Shown: positions 1 through 10,527 of the stretch, one piece after another
How the letters are laid out: the number at the start of each line of letters is the position of its first letter
Numbering within the stretch: the stretch's first letter is position 1
NCBI GenBank assembly: GCA_944472135.2
Contig: OX235270.1
Span: 116,761,842-116,825,841 of the forward strand
Reading direction: 5' to 3'
DNA from: Trichobilharzia regenti
Taxonomy: Eukaryota > Platyhelminthes > Trematoda > Strigeidida > Schistosomatidae
Length of the DNA stretch: 64,000 bases
Made by a program: the position numbers and the translations under genes
The notes under the pieces: model-generated
What the model was told of the DNA's origin: nothing
The model's input: the letters and a program-made list of their open reading frames with translations, nothing else
Database searches by the model: none

Positions 1-2248
1 CATCACACCTTTCGGTTTGTTTGAATTTCTCCGCATGCCATTTGGCCTAAAGAACGCAGCACAATCCTTCCAACGTTTCATGGATCAGGTCACACAAGGT
101 TTGGACTTTGTATTTGTATATATCGATGACGTTTTAATTGCTAGCTCGTCGCCCGAAGAACATACTGATCACCTCACCATCTTATTTCAACGATTTGAGC
201 AATATGGAGTCGTCATTAACCCCAAAAAGTGCATATTCGGTGTCTCCTCTATACAGTTTCTGGGACACCACATAACCACGAATGGTATTACGCCTACGGA
301 GGAAAAGATAGAGTCCATCAAAAACTTCCCCGAACCAGATTCACTCAAGAAGGTCAGACGTTTTTTGGGGATGTTTAATTTCTATCGGCGTTTCATTCCT
401 TCGTGTGCCTCCATCGTCCAGCCGTTAACCGACCTCCTTAAAAATGATCCTAAAAAGTTTCAGTGGTCAGCTGAAGCACGCGAATCATTTTGCAACGCAA
501 AAGATGCCTTATCCAGAGTTACTATGCTATCCCATATCAACCCCGAAGCGTCGCTTATTTTGTGCACAGATGCCTCCCAAGTAGCTGTAGGGGCAGTATT
601 ACAACAAAAGATGAAGGGCGAAGTCACCCCACTCGCATTCTTTTCTAAGAAGTTGGAACCGGCTCAGACACGATACAGCACTTTTGGGAGAGAATTGCTG
701 GCCATATATCTTGCAGTGAAGCATTTCAGTTACTTACTACAGGGCCGGCATTTCACTATTTTTACTGACCACAAGCCCCTGTGTCATGCTTTCACTACTT
801 CACTTGATAAACACTCCCCTAGAGAAGCCAGACAGTTGGATTATATCTCCCAATTTTCAACCGACATTCAGTACATCAAAGGGGATGCGAACGTGGTAGC
901 CGATTCTCTTTCAAGAAGTGACATTAACCAGCTCCAAACGTCGGTAGACATCAGTCTTGATCGTATGGCTCAATTACAAAAGATGACGTTGAACTCCAAA
1001 CCTGCCGCAGAAACTCTTCCTTACAACTCAAAGATGTGCCTATCCCCTTATCAGATGCAACCATAGTCTGCGATGTATCTACCGGCACTAATCGTCCATT
1101 TGTCCCTCTCAGTTGCCGAAAAGCATTGTTCGAACATTTACATTCGCTTTCCACCCTGGAGTACGCGCCACGGTCAGGCTGATCAGCGAACGCTTCGTGT
1201 GGCCTAAAATGAACTCTGACATTCGGAGATGGGCACGAGAATGTATCCAATGCCAATGCTCCAAAGTACACCGCCACACTATTACAACCCCGAAGACGTT
1301 TAAATTACCCGAAAGGAGATTTCAGCATATCCATATAGATATCGTGGGACCATTGCCAACATCAAGGGGATATACACATATCCTGACAGCGATTGATAGA
1401 TTTACTCGTTGGGCTATTGCATGCCCCTTAAACGACATATCTGCTGAAAACGTTGCTTTAGTTTTTCTCGACCGTTGGGTGTCAAACTACGGTGTACCAA
1501 CTACTATTACATCCGACCGCGGTCCTCAATTCCAATCGACACTCTTTCGCGAACTGACGAGACTTCTGGGAGTGAAACATATCTCCACAACAGCCTATCA
1601 TCCGGCAGCGAATGGTCTAGTGGAAAGATTCCACAGACAACTGAAAAGCTCCCTGATGGCGCAGAATGATACATCTAAGTGGAGTGAATACTTACCTTTG
1701 ATTTTACTTGGTATCCGTTCTACTATCAAAGAAGATTTAGGATGTACACCGGCTCAACTTGTCTATGGCACCAACCTAACCTTGCCTGGACAGCTAGTCC
1801 CCTCAGCCGATTCCACAGACGTGAACATTGCCGACTTCACTAACCGATTAACTAGACAAATGCTTCAACTTCAACCAACAGCACCTCGACAATCTCCCCG
1901 ACGAGATCAGATCAACAAACATCTACAAACTTGCAAATTCGTCTTCATTCGAGTCGACGCCATCAGAAAAGGATTGCAACCTCCATACGAAGGACCCTTT
2001 CAAGTTATTAAACGTTCAGACAAACACTTTACGTGAACAAGAATGGAAAACGAGAGACTATTTCCATTGATCGAATCAAACCCGCATACACCGACAACGA
2101 CTTCGAATCTACATCGGCAGCTGCGCAATCAAATAATCAAACATCCGAATTCCCTCCACCGGCACCAAGTCTTATCCTCCCTCCATATCAAACACGTAGT
2201 GGTCGGCAAATCAGTAAACCGGCTCGCTACGTTCATTTTGAGGACTAA
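1..2248 (+). pseudogene. Gypsy pol fragment (RT-RNaseH-integrase) with three frameshifts
   Basis: Visible motifs in order are the RT catalytic box YIDD (near 121-132), RNase H with TDAS and TDHKPL, an HHCC zinc region followed by IDIVGP, then DRGPQF and the integrase glutamate in NGLVERFH. Relative to the intact pol at 10494-13037 the frame breaks three times, each by loss of one base: an A run of four instead of five at 978-981, TTTCC instead of TTTCTC near 1148-1152, and TTTACG instead of TTTAACG near 2028-2031. These leave three open blocks (17-1066, 1113-2036, 2033-2248). It is non-functional as given, though all three losses sit in short homopolymer or dinucleotide contexts, so sequencing error cannot be excluded. 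Confidence 0.88.
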
Positions 2249-2724
2249 CAAAAGAAAAATAATTAAAAATTATTATTATCTTTTTCGTTTAGACATTATC
2301 ATCATGACCGTTAGTATTTCGTCGTAAACTTTGATGTTACTATCACTATTATTTATTTATATGTACCTCACCGAAAAAACAGGTAGTGTCCTTTCCAAAA
2401 ACTACTGATCTTTAATCCATATTTTTTTTAATGTTTCTTTCCCCTCCTTAATTACTGTGTATTTACATATTTTTCTTTATACATTAAAAATCTATGTTCA
2501 TGGTTAGTGCAAATTTAAGTGACATGACTTTCTATTTCAATTTTTATTGCTGAACTTCTTGTATATGCTTTCAGACTTTACATGATTCACATACCTTCTC
2601 GCGTTTATGCATGTTGTAATATATCCCTATTTTTATCCAAAAGTTGCTATTACTATTATTACTTACTTCATAGTTTTACGTATCATTTTCCGGTTGTCTC
2701 TCCGGACCTCTAGGGGGGGAGCCG
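2249..2724 (+). other. Gypsy 3' noncoding region and polypurine tract (copy A)
   Basis: AT-rich untranslated sequence follows the pol stop. It ends in a purine run (AGGGGGGGAG, 2712-2721) three bases before the LTR, the expected polypurine tract for plus-strand priming. The complete copy has the same segment with six rather than seven G. I see no gene here. Confidence 0.75.
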
Positions 2725-3203
2725 TGTTGAGTACGTAACAATGTGATTGTACACTTTTTAGGTACTTGTATAAATTCGAGATATTGTACATAATTTTTGT
2801 TTAAATCGCTTCTTGTTGAAATATACATAACTTCCGTGTACGATTGAAAAATACACTCTGCTGTTGGAGACTTCGTCTTCTCCCTGGTCACTCTACTTAC
2901 TTGCTCCACTCACACCGTGTTGTAACTTTGGATTTATTGTAGGAGCCTACTACTTTCATCCGAAGACATTTCTACAACCGGAACACAGCAGCTACAGCAG
3001 ACGCAGTCCAAACAGTTAACGTGCCTGTGGATTATATAATTAATTTGTAGCCGAGGACTTACACTTTATAACCAAGTAATCCTTTTTGTTGCTATAACTC
3101 GTCACTGTATTTTTGGTAATATATTGTGATTTAACACTCCACTGACTTGGATTATTACTTTTATACTTGGAATGTTATTGAACTCTAATATTAGTCCCCT
3201 ACA
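2725..3203 (+). repeat. 3' LTR of Gypsy copy A
   Basis: It begins TGTTGAGTACG and ends CCCCTACA, matching both LTRs of the complete element. It is 479 bp because one C is missing from a CACCTCTAC context. A few other single-base differences are visible. Confidence 0.9.
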
Positions 3204-6200
3204 AAAGTGTCATTAAGTCAGAAGGGATGAAACGCTCACTATCGAATATGGAAACTCAGAGAACGTCAGACAATTGTCATTGTCAACGTGAGCTACAAAT
3301 CTTCTCTACTATCTCGTACGTATTGCAAGCTTGATAGACACTTGGAAAGAAGTGTGTTAAACCACACAATTTATGTACTACGTTTGAAGGACACAGAAGA
3401 GGCCAGTGAATGCTTGTAATAACTTCTCGGTCTATCAGCTCGAAAGGTGCCTTCTATGCGTGTTTACCCACTGACTTCTGGCGTCATTATCTCTCTTACC
3501 TGATGTCAGTGTCGCACAGAGCTCTAAATTCGGGGCTTCACCACTTGAGTACATAGCTATCAACACGCCTTCAACCTAGGAATCTAGAATAGAGGAATTA
3601 AGTCTATCGACAATGTGCAGTGTACCACAATCATCAGCCTCACGACTAAGTATTACACCATGGTAGAATAGAGGCTAGTAGCTGACACTACACCACCTAA
3701 GATAACGTCTCCTTAATAAAAGCTGTTTCTCAGAAGCGCTGGCTTGTGATTTCACATCATCATCATCATCATCATGATGTTCGTTTGCGGTGAGGTGAGA
3801 AGGATCTCACCAATGACAAAATACAATACTGCTTGTATATCAGAATATTAAGGCGTGATGGTGACAACTTGCATGTGAAATGGAAGTAACAAGCGCGTGT
3901 GGAAGTAGTGAGGAGCTGTTGAATCAGTAGTCTAGTCTTCGAAATCCATATATAAGAGCAGTAATCATTGAGTCTCTTGACATTAGGACTGCATTTGACT
4001 CGTTCGAAACAACCTCCCTTCGAAATGACTGTCAACGAGCAGTCTCCATGTGAGGTTTATTAACATCTCTAACATCCAATACAAAATCACCGAAGACAGA
4101 GTAGGGGAAAGGATTGACGACGTCGCCATTCCTCCTCAACTCCTCTTCTATCGCTGGAACTGTGAAGAATGCAGATCTGGTAGCTGAAAAAGACCATTCA
4201 ACCTTCACCATGTACACGATATCTCCTCACTGTGCAATAAAATACAAGCTAACCAAATCGAAATGAATCATCAACAGTACTCATGTGCTTCACACCATCG
4301 AAATCCAAGGTGCTTTTCCAATCAATCTAATTTAGCAGTCACTCTTGCAAACCAACTCTCCAACGTAATCGAGTTGGTGGTCAAAGTGTCATTAAGTCAG
4401 AAGGGATGAAACGCTCACTATCGAATATGGAAACTCAGAGAACGTCAGACAATTGTCATTGTCAACGTGAGCTACAAATCTTCTCTACTATCTCGTACGT
4501 ATTGCAAGCTTGATAGACACTTGGAAAGAAGTGTGTTAAACCACACAATTTATGTACTACGTTTGAAGGACACAGAAGAGGCCAGTGAATGCTTGTAATA
4601 ACTTCTCGGTCTATCAGCTCGAAAGGTGCCTTCTATGCGTGTTTACCCACTGACTTCTGGCGTCATTATCTCTCTTACCTGATGTCAGTGTCGCACAGAG
4701 CTCTAAATTCGGGGCTTCACCACTTGAGTACATAGCTATCAACACGCCTTCAACCTAGGAATCTAGAATAGAGGAATTAAGTCTATCGACAATGTGCAGT
4801 GTACCACAATCATCAGCCTCACGACTAAGTATTACACCATGGTAGAATAGAGGCTAGTAGCTGACACTACACCACCTAAGATAACGTCTCCTTAATAAAA
4901 GCTGTTTCTCAGAAGCGCTGGCTTGTGATTTCACATCATCATCATCATCATCATGATGTTCGTTTGCGGTGAGGTGAGAAGGATCTCACCAATGACAAAA
5001 TACAATACTGCTTGTATATCAGAATATTAAGGCGTGATGGTGACAACTTGCATGTGAAATGGAAGTAACAAGCGCGTGTGGAAGTAGTGAGGAGCTGTTG
5101 AATCAGTAGTCTAGTCTTCGAAATCCATATATAAGAGCAGTAATCATTGAGTCTCTTGACATTAGGACTGCATTTGACTCGTTCGAAACAACCTCCCTTC
5201 GAAATGACTGTCAACGAGCAGTCTCCATGTGAGGTTTATTAACATCTCTAACATCCAATACAAAATCACCGAAGACAGAGTAGGGGAAAGGATTGACGAC
5301 GTCGCCATTCCTCCTCAACTCCTCTTCTATCGCTGGAACTGTGAAGAATGCAGATCTGGTAGCTGAAAAAGACCATTCAACCTTCACCATGTACACGATA
5401 TCTCCTCACTGTGCAATAAAATACAAGCTAACCAAATCGAAATGAATCATCAACAGTACTCATGTGCTTCACACCGTCGAAATCCAAAGTACTTTTCCAA
5501 TCAATCTAATTTAGCAGTCACTCTTGCAAACCAACTCTCCAACGTAATCGAGTTGGTGGTCAAAGTGTCATTAAGTCAGAAGGGATGAAACGCTCACTAT
5601 CGAATATGGAAACTCAGAGAACGTCAGACAATTGTCATTGTCAACGTGAGCTACAAATCTTCTCTACTATCTCGTACGTATTGCAAGCTTGATAGACACT
5701 TGGAAAGAAGTGTGTTAAACCACACAATTTATGTACTACGTTTGAAGGACACAGAAGAGGCCAGTGAATGCTTGTAATAACTTCTCGGTCTATCAGCTCG
5801 AAAGGTGCCTTCTATGCGTGTTTACCCACTGACTTCTGGCGTCATTATCTCTCTTACCTGATGTCAGTGTCGCACAGAGCTCTAAATTCGGGGCTTCACC
5901 ACTTGAGTACATAGCTATCAACACGCCTTCAACCTAGGAATCTAGAATAGAGGAATTAAGTCTATCGACAATGTGCAGTGTACCACAATCATCAGCCTCA
6001 CGACTAAGTATTACACCATGGTAGAATAGAGGCTAGTAGCTGACACTACACCACCTAAGATAACGTCTCCTTAATAAAGGCTGTTTCTCAGAAGCGCTGG
6101 CTTGTGATTTCACATCATCATCATCATCATCATGATGTTCGTTTGCGGTGAGGTGAGAAGGATCTCACCAATGACAAAATACAATACTGCTTGTATATCA

Positions 6201-8422
6201 GAATATTAAGGCGTGATGGTGACAACTTGCATGTGAAATGGAAGTAACAAGCGCGTGTGGAAGTAGTGAGGAGCTGTTGAATCAGTAGTCTAGTCTTCGA
6301 AATCCATATATAAGAGCAGTAATCATTGAGTCTCTTGACATTAGGACTGCATTTGACTCGTTCGAAACAACCTCCCTTCGAAATGACTGTCAACGAGCAG
6401 TCTCCATGTGAGGTTTATTAACATCTCTAACATCCAATACAAAATCACCGAAGACAGAGTAGGGGAAAGGATTGACGACGTCGCCATTCCTCCTCAACTC
6501 CTCTTCTATCGGTGGAACTGTGAAGAATGCAGATCTGGTAGCTGAAAAAGACCATTCAACCTTCACCATGTACACGATATCTCCTCACTGTGCAATAAAA
6601 TACAAGCTAACCAAATCGAAATGAATCATCAACAGTACTCATGTGCTTCACACCGTCGAAATCCAAAGTACTTTTCCAATCAATCTAATTTAGCAGTCAC
6701 TCTTGCAAACCAACTCTCCAACGTAATCGAGTTGGTGGTCAAAGTGTCATTAAGTCAGAAGGGATGAAACGCTCACTATCGAATATGGAAACTCAGAGAA
6801 CGTCAGACAATTGTCATTGTCAACGTGAGCTACAAATCTTCTCTACTATCTCGTACGTATTGCAAGCTTGATAGACACTTGGAAAGAAGTGTGTTAAACC
6901 ACACAATTTATGTACTACGTTTGAAGGACACAGAAGAGGCCAGTGAATGCTTGTAATAACTTCTCGGTCTATCAGCTCGAAAGGTGCCTTCTATGCGTGT
7001 TTACCCACTGACTTCTGGCGTCATTATCTCTCTTACCTGATGTCAGTGTCGCACAGAGCTCTAAATTCGGGGCTTCACCACTTGAGTACATAGCTATCAA
7101 CACGCCTTCAACCTAGGAATCTAGAATAGAGGAATTAAGTCTATCGACAATGTGCAGTGTACCACAATCATCAGCCTCACGACTAAGTATTACACCATGG
7201 TAGAATAGAGGCTAGTAGCTGACACTACACCACCTAAGATAACGTCTCCTTAATAAAGGCTGTTTCTCAGAAGCGCTGGCTTGTGATTTCACATCATCAT
7301 CATCATGATGATGTTCGTTTGCGGTGAGGTGAGAAGGATCTCACCAATGACAAAATACAATACTGCTTGTATATCAGAATATTAAGGCGTGATGGTGACA
7401 ACTTGCATGTGAAATGGAAGTAACAAGCGCGTGTGGAAGTAGTGAGGAGCTGTTGAATCAGTAGTCTAGTCTTCGAAATCCATATATAAGAGCAGTAATC
7501 ATTGAGTCTCTTGACATTAGGACTGCATTTGACTCGTTCGAAACAACCTCCCTTCGAAATGACTGTCAACGAGCAGTCTCCATGTGAGGTTTATTAACAT
7601 CTCTAACATCCAATACAAAATCACCGAAGACAGAGTAGGGGAAAGGATTGACGACGTCGCCATTCCTCCTCAACTCCTCTTCTATCGCTGGAACTGTGAA
7701 GAATGCAGATCTGGTAGCTGAAAAAGACCATTCAACCTTCACCATGTACACGATATCTCCTCACTGTGCAATAAAATACAAGCTAACCAAATCGAAATGA
7801 ATCATCAACAGTACTCATGTGCTTCACACCGTCGAAATCCAAAGTACTTTTCCAATCAATCTAATTTAGCAGTCACTCTTGCAAACCAACTCTCCAACGT
7901 AATCGAGTTGGTGGTCAAAGTGTCATTAAGTCAGAAGGGATGAAACGCTCACTATCGAATATGGAAACTCAGAGAACGTCAGACAATTGTCATTGTCAAC
8001 GTGAGCTACAAATCTTCTCTACTATCTCGTACGTATTGCAAGCTTGATAGACACTTGGAAAGAAGTGTGTTAAACCACACAATTTATGTACTACGTTTGA
8101 AGGACACAGAAGAGGCCAGTGAATGCTTGTAATAACTTCTCGGTCTATCAGCTCGAAAGGTGCCTTCTATGCGTGTTTACCCACTGACTTCTGGCGTCAT
8201 TATCTCTCTTACCTGATGTCAGTGTCGCACAGAGCTCTAAATTCGGGGCTTCACCACTTGAGTACATAGCTATCAACACGCCTTCAACCTAGGAATCTAG
8301 AATAGAGGAATTAAGTCTATCGACAATGTGCAGTGTACCACAATCATCAGCCTCACGACTAAGTATTACACCATGGTAGAATAGAGGCTAGTAGCTGACA
8401 CTACACCACCTAAGATAACGTC
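3204..8422. repeat. Satellite array 1, ~1,179-bp head-to-tail unit
   Basis: Near-identical units start (phase ACGTCTCC) at 3705, 4884, 6063, 7242 and 8418, with a partial unit before 3705. The spacing is 1179, 1179, 1179 and 1176; the 3-bp steps come from a variable TCA/ATC microsatellite beside each unit start. Every unit has, on the plus strand, AATAAA just inside the start and a TATATAAG box about 245 bp in (for example 3949-3956). On the minus strand it has two overlapping open frames of 61 and 82-88 codons. No known protein family is recognisable. The array is interrupted at 8423 by the complete Gypsy element. Confidence 0.95.
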
Positions 8423-8902
8423 TGTTGAGTACGTAACAATGTGATTGTACACTTTTTAGGTACTTGTATAAATTCGAGATATTGTACATAATTTTTGTTT
8501 AAATCGCTTCTTGTTGAAATATACATAATTTCCGTGTACGATTGAAAAATACACTCTGCTGTTGGAGACTTCGTCTTCTCCCTGGTCACCTCTACTTACT
8601 TGCTCCACTCACACCGTGTTGTAACTTTGGATTTATTGTAGGAGCCTACTACTTTCATCCGAAGACATTTCTACAACCGGAACACAGCAGCTACAGCAGA
8701 CGCAGTCCAAACAGTTAACGTGCCTGTGGATTATATAATTAATTTGTAGCCGAGGACTTACACTTTATAACCAAGTAATCCTTTTTGTTGCTATAACTCG
8801 TCACTGTATTTTTGGTAATATATTGTGATTTAACACTCCACTGACTTGGATTATTACTTTTATACTTGGAATGTTAGTGAACTCTAATATTAGTCCCCTA
8901 CA
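8423..8902 (+). repeat. 5' LTR
   Basis: 480 bp, TG...CA ends, near-identical to 13513-13992. It should carry the promoter and polyadenylation signals of the element, but I could not assign a transcription start. Confidence 0.93.
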
Positions 8903-8909
8903 AATTAAT

Positions 8910-8923
8910 TGGTGAGCCCGATA
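8910..8923 (+). promoter_or_regulatory. Putative primer binding site
   Basis: TGGTGAGCCCGATA begins seven bases after the 5' LTR. A TGGTGA-CCCGA pattern resembles the complement of a tRNA-Trp 3' end, the primer reported for CsRn1-type elements. One base (G for C) and the region beyond the first 11 nt do not fit, so the assignment is tentative. Confidence 0.45.
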
Positions 8924-9040
8924 AGAACACGGATTATTTTGGCATATTCATATTCTTATTTTTGCTATTTTTATATTCATTGTGATTTTGTGTGTGGTTT
9001 ATATTTGTATCCTAATTTGCACCAATAACCTCATATTATA

Positions 9041-9928
9041 ATGTCATCACCTCAGTCCGGTACATCAAACGAGCAGACAACTAATAGCGAGACAAATGCC
9101 ACAATAAATGCCATCACTGATTTTCGTTTACCCCAATACGGTTTCGCAGAACCAAGGATTTGGTTTGCGGTAATTGAACCGTTGCTAGAAGCACGGGGCA
9201 TTAAGTCCCAAATAGCCAAATATGGTATGGTGCTGGCAGAACTCCCTCCGTCAGTATTGACAGAAATCAGCGATTTCATCGAAGATCCTCCGACGGAACA
9301 TCAATTTGATAAACTTAAAGCCCTCCTCATACAACGTACCAGTTTGTCGGATGAGAAAAGAATCCAACAATTGCTCACAGGCTGTGAACTAGGCCCACGT
9401 AAACCATCCCAGCTGCTCAGGCACATGCGCCAGTTAATCGGACATCATAAAGTAGACGAGGTAGTGCTGAAACAGATGTGGTTGCAACGTTTACCTAGAA
9501 ATGTCCAGCAAATTTTAATCATCTCAGGAAAGTCGTATGACTTAGACCAACTAAGTGACATGGCAGATAGTATTTTGGATGTTTTATCCGATAACACCAT
9601 AAGTCACGTAGCATCTGATAGTGCCACACCGTGTCATTCCACACCCACGGCAGACACACCGATACTCGCCGCCATTGCAGACTTAGCGGCAAGGATTGAC
9701 AATTTGGAAACTAATAAGTCTGATCGACAAGTCCGGAGACGGACTTCACAAAGAAGGTCACCATCACGACGACGATCCTTCTCACGACAGCGTTCTTACA
9801 CGTCTTCTCGGGATAGCAATATATGCTGGTATCACTGGAAGTTTGGACGTCATGCCCTGAAATGTGTAAAACCGTGCAGCTTTAGCGAAGCCAACCAGGC
9901 TCAGGGAAACGCCTCAGCCAGACAGTGA
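9041..9928 (+). CDS. gag: Gypsy Gag protein
   Basis: A 295-residue capsid-like polyprotein starting at the ATG at 9041, about 140 bp after the LTR. An N-terminal low-complexity segment is followed by a Gag capsid region (~30-190), then a basic Arg/Ser-rich tract (~230-262) and a single zinc knuckle (~263-285). The knuckle follows CWYH...FG...C...PC, an unusual CHCC arrangement. The protein should pack the element's RNA into cytoplasmic particles. The frame closes at TGA 9926-9928, which overlaps the ATG of the next frame (TGATG). Upstream of the stop is a -1 slippery heptamer described separately. The frame is intact. Confidence 0.88.
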   Translation: MSSPQSGTSNEQTTNSETNATINAITDFRLPQYGFAEPRIWFAVIEPLLEARGIKSQIAKYGMVLAELPPSVLTEISDFIEDPPTEHQFDKLKALLIQRTSLSDEKRIQQLLTGCELGPRKPSQLLRHMRQLIGHHKVDEVVLKQMWLQRLPRNVQQILIISGKSYDLDQLSDMADSILDVLSDNTISHVASDSATPCHSTPTADTPILAAIADLAARIDNLETNKSDRQVRRRTSQRRSPSRRRSFSRQRSYTSSRDSNICWYHWKFGRHALKCVKPCSFSEANQAQGNASARQ

Positions 9929-9948
9929 TGGCGACAGCTGTTACTGGC
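9904..9948 (+). promoter_or_regulatory. Candidate -1 ribosomal frameshift signal between gag and protease
   Basis: The gag frame reads a perfect X XXY YYZ heptamer, G GGA AAC, at 9904-9910, 15 nt before its stop. A -1 slip there enters exactly the protease frame, with no stop between. After a 6-nt spacer a hairpin can form: GCCAG 9917-9921 with CTGGC 9944-9948, then ACAG 9922-9925 with CTGT 9938-9941, with a 2-nt bulge and a 12-nt loop. Heptamer, spacer and stem match the classical design. Function is inferred, not shown. Confidence 0.65.
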
Positions 9949-10527
9949 AAGCAAACAAGTCGCCTCTTCTATGTGAAGGATAAAACTTCAGACACTTTAT
10001 TCCTGGTAGACACGGGAGCAGAAGTTAGCGTAATCCCTCCTTCACTATCCAGGCGATCTACACGGACACCCGGAAAACTGTCTCTCCGGGCAGCTAACCA
10101 CACAAGCATACAGACGTATGGAGAGCAATCCCTCATACTGGATCTAGGTTTACGTCGGCGTTTCACATGGATTTTCATAGTAGCCGACGTCAGTCACGCC
10201 ATCCTCGGAGCAGATTTCTTGAGTAATTTCAACCTGTTAGTTGACGTCAACAATAAAAAACTGATTGATAACAACACCCATCTAAAGATCCATGGAATTA
10301 TCTCCAGCTATTCTGTCTATAATATCAGTATTGAAAGACCAGCAGATTGCCCTTTTTCCTCCCTACTTCACCGTTTCCCTAAAATTCTTAAGCCGTCGTA
10401 CAACATCGAGGACGTCCCTCACACAGTTACTCACAAGATAGTTACTACGGGTCAACCAGTTCGTGCTCGTCCCGTAGATTACCCCCGGACAAATTGGCAG
10501 CAGCCAAGGCAGAATTTGAACACATGA
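9910..10527 (+). CDS. pro: Gypsy protease and pol N-terminus (frameshifted end)
   Basis: This frame is entered by the proposed frameshift at 9904-9910, or alternatively by reinitiation at the ATG 9928-9930 overlapping the gag stop. The retropepsin active site is visible as LVDTGAEVS about 25-30 codons after that ATG, with a later ILGADFL segment typical of the second protease motif. The C-terminal ~35 residues approach the start of the RT domain but leave the correct frame at 10471-10473. There a CCC run appears one base short, so translation ends at 10527 in unrelated sequence while RT continues in another frame. The lesion should uncouple protease from RT. Confidence 0.8.
   Translation, partial: RLSQTVMATAVTGKQTSRLFYVKDKTSDTLFLVDTGAEVSVIPPSLSRRSTRTPGKLSLRAANHTSIQTYGEQSLILDLGLRRRFTWIFIVADVSHAILGADFLSNFNLLVDVNNKKLIDNNTHLKIHGIISSYSVYNISIERPADCPFSSLLHRFPKILKPSYNIEDVPHTVTHKIVTTGQPVRARPVDYPRTNWQQPRQNLNT

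Larger units (their letters stand above)
1..3203 (+). mobile_element. Gypsy LTR retrotransposon, 5' part outside window (copy A)
   Basis: This is the 3' portion of the same family as the complete element at 8423-13992. It holds reverse transcriptase from the palm onward, RNase H, integrase, a ~475-bp noncoding tail, a purine tract and a 479-bp 3' LTR. By eye it is nearly identical to the complete copy. The base after the terminal CA starts satellite sequence (AAAGTGTCATT), so it inserted into the satellite at a different phase from the complete copy. Its expected 4-bp target duplication is AAAG, but the other side lies outside the window. Confidence 0.9.

Noticed and set aside
951..1277. 108-codon minus-strand frame
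   Set aside because: Antisense shadow of the Gypsy RNase H-integrase region.
2043..2327. 94-codon frame overlapping the Gypsy pol end (also 12832-13116)
   Set aside because: It overlaps the real pol C-terminus in another phase and runs into the 3' noncoding tail; conserved only because the copies are nearly identical.
3204..8422. Assigning the satellite to the female-specific W chromosome
   Set aside because: Schistosome W chromosomes are rich in satellites, but nothing in the sequence identifies this one; needs male versus female coverage.
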